A DNA stretch of 64,000 nucleotides, from contig JASANH010000712.1 in assembly GCA_030248295.1 (NCBI GenBank), positions 33,095 to 97,094 on the forward strand, in the 5' to 3' direction. Under the pieces are notes generated by a model. The model saw nothing but the letters and a program-made list of their open reading frames with translations. It was not told the origin of the DNA and made no database searches. The translations under genes and the position numbers were made by a program. This DNA comes from Mesodorylaimus sp. YZB2_4. Its lineage: Eukaryota; Nematoda; Enoplea; Dorylaimida; Dorylaimidae. This document shows, piece by piece, positions 62,901 to 64,000 of the stretch; within the stretch, counting starts at the first letter, position 1; every line of letters begins with the position of its first letter.

Positions 62901-64000
62901 GAAGAAAGGAAATCGTTATTTGGTAAATTTTATCGATTTATTCACGAAATTTCCGATTCTGGTCCCAGTGGCAGACCTGCGAGCTCGAACAGTGGGCAAG
63001 GCGTTTTTGGAACATCTGTATTGCTTGCATCCGCAGGTTCAGCAACTGCTATCGGACAATGGTCCTGAGTATCGGAATCGGTTCATGCAATACGTGTGCA
63101 ATAAGTTGAAAATACGCAAGCATTTCGCTACTCCGTGGCATCCACAGGGAAACGGCCAGGTTGAACGGTTGAATCAGAGTGTGGCGAATAGCATTGCGTT
63201 CAATATGCAAGACGGGGACGAGGAATGGGACCAGATGGTACCATTCACTGCATGTGCACTGCGGTTGGGATATTCGAATACGATCGGAATGTCGGCTTAT
63301 GAGGCCACGTTCGGAGTGGCGCCGCAGAAGGAAATTGATCGATTATTGGGCGTGCCAAGCACGGACGAAGGTCAGTCGAAAAGCGAGAAGGAGGCGGCTC
63401 AAATGATGGAGGATCGACGAACGCGGTTTGATCAGATTCGGCAGCGGCTGAAAGAGCGATCGGAAAAGGCCAAGGCCAAGCAGAAACAAGAGTTCGATCG
63501 GTCGCGTGCTGGTAAGTTTCGTTTCGTTGTGGGCGACTATGTTGTGCGCCGCAACCATTCTAAGAATCGGACTAAGTGGGACCCACGGTTTTTGGGCCCA
63601 TTTCGAATCGTGCGAATCCAGGACAAAGCGCCAGTTGCGTATATTGTGCCATGTATCGATATGGATGCAATTCCGGTGCCTGTCAACTTTGTCGACTTGG
63701 CCATTTATCACCCTGAGTTGACGGATGGCACGGAAAACGAGAACGAGCAATGGGATTTGTTGGACATATCGCAGGAGGAGTCTGCTGACCCAGGTGAGTC
63801 GGATAAGGAAATGGAAGAGGTGACCGATCATGCCCAGGCTCGGCCTGCTTCGCCTGTTGTGGTGACGCCTCATATTCCGCACCCGAGTTATTATGAGGAT
63901 CGTGAGAACACAAGTGCGTTGGACCCAAGTGATTCGGATCCAGAAAGTGATGCAACAGTGCGGCCAAGTCGGGGGGTGCAGTCGGCAAGTGGTCGGTCAT
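59935..64000 (+). CDS. pol: Ty3/gypsy Pol with dUTPase between RNase H and integrase (partial)
   Basis: Open for 1,355 codons, no stop, continuing past the window end and lacking its start. Seen: end of RT (GHSVSREGISPLPSK), RNase H (TTDASGLAFGAVLEQ, QEAAAIVWAV, YTDHAQLVKW), a roughly 300-residue linker, dUTPase (61,560-62,010), a second linker, then integrase with HHNAPDRTTDH/CAACLTC zinc binding (about 62,655-62,790), catalytic Asp 62,874, Asp 63,055 and Glu 63,163 (D-x35-E), GPF module (LGPFRIV, about 63,595) and an acidic tail. Known: gypsy order RT-RH-IN. All active-site residues are intact, unlike the PWWP element. A young copy. About 910 bp overlap in inverted orientation with 56,822-57,735. 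Confidence 0.85.
61560..62010 (+). other. dut: dUTPase domain inside the gypsy Pol
   Basis: All five trimeric dUTPase motifs are present in order: I SAEAAGYDL, II RIAPRSGLA, III GAGVIDPDYRG, IV GDRIAQLI, V GNAGFGSTG. Role: hydrolysis of dUTP to dUMP and pyrophosphate, limiting uracil in the element's cDNA. Motif III keeps the catalytic Asp. The place, between RNase H and integrase, is the one used by non-primate lentiviruses. It is part of the polyprotein, so a flanking protease site is expected. Confidence 0.9.

Overview
The window is eukaryotic, and almost everything recognisable in it is mobile DNA. Genes are broken by GT-AG introns of 31-145 nt, RNA polymerase II promoters show TATA boxes with TCAGT-type initiators, tRNA-derived SINEs are present, and the elements are Polinton/Maverick, BEL/Pao, Ty3/gypsy, Tx1/L1-like, PIF/Harbinger and foldback types. 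This mix suggests an invertebrate animal; the TCAGT initiators lean towards arthropods or relatives, but I cannot name the species. No clearly intact host gene is visible. A Maelstrom-like HMG-box exon (25,680-25,915) and a MADF-like exon (47,887-48,152) are the best host-gene candidates.

Layout. 1-5,000: minisatellites, a microsatellite and a broken Tx1/L1-like LINE. 5,003-9,321: a foldback DNA element with two 727-bp inverted repeats made of CTTGA/TCAAG words, enclosing a spliced DDE integrase-like gene and a tRNA-SINE. 10,760-11,200: a solo copy of that repeat. 11,543-11,673: a 131-bp MITE. 13,524-14,558: an internally deleted Harbinger element. 15,135-23,994: a 5'-truncated Ty3/gypsy element whose integrase carries a C-terminal PWWP domain, followed by a very long accessory ORF and a 398-bp LTR. 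25,680-25,915: the Maelstrom-like exon.

26,566-47,752 is a Polinton/Maverick (copy A) with terminal inverted repeats of roughly 1.6-1.8 kb. It holds a B-family DNA polymerase, a double-jelly-roll-type capsid gene, a basic core-like gene, several small membrane or basic genes and a pair of paralogous genes, with a BEL/Pao fragment inside it. The polymerase appears to be divided into two genes, one under each TIR promoter. 48,988-56,680 is a mosaic second Polinton (copy B), largely inverted relative to copy A, carrying its own SINE and MITE insertions. It starts exactly at one arm of a 185-bp foldback (48,478-48,987).

56,822-64,000 holds two inverted, overlapping copies of another Ty3/gypsy family. 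One covers Gag zinc knuckle, protease, RT and RNase H on the minus strand. The other covers RT end, RNase H, dUTPase and integrase on the plus strand, and is open for about 4 kb to the window edge.

How the parts work together. In the Polinton, short GGGTGA/TCACCC words cluster in both TIR promoters and upstream of several internal genes, suggesting common regulation. The PWWP domain on the gypsy integrase looks like a built-in chromatin tether, and the dUTPase sits between RNase H and integrase as in non-primate lentiviruses. Most Polinton and BEL genes contain frameshifts or stops. The capsid gene and the dUTPase-gypsy reading frames are open.
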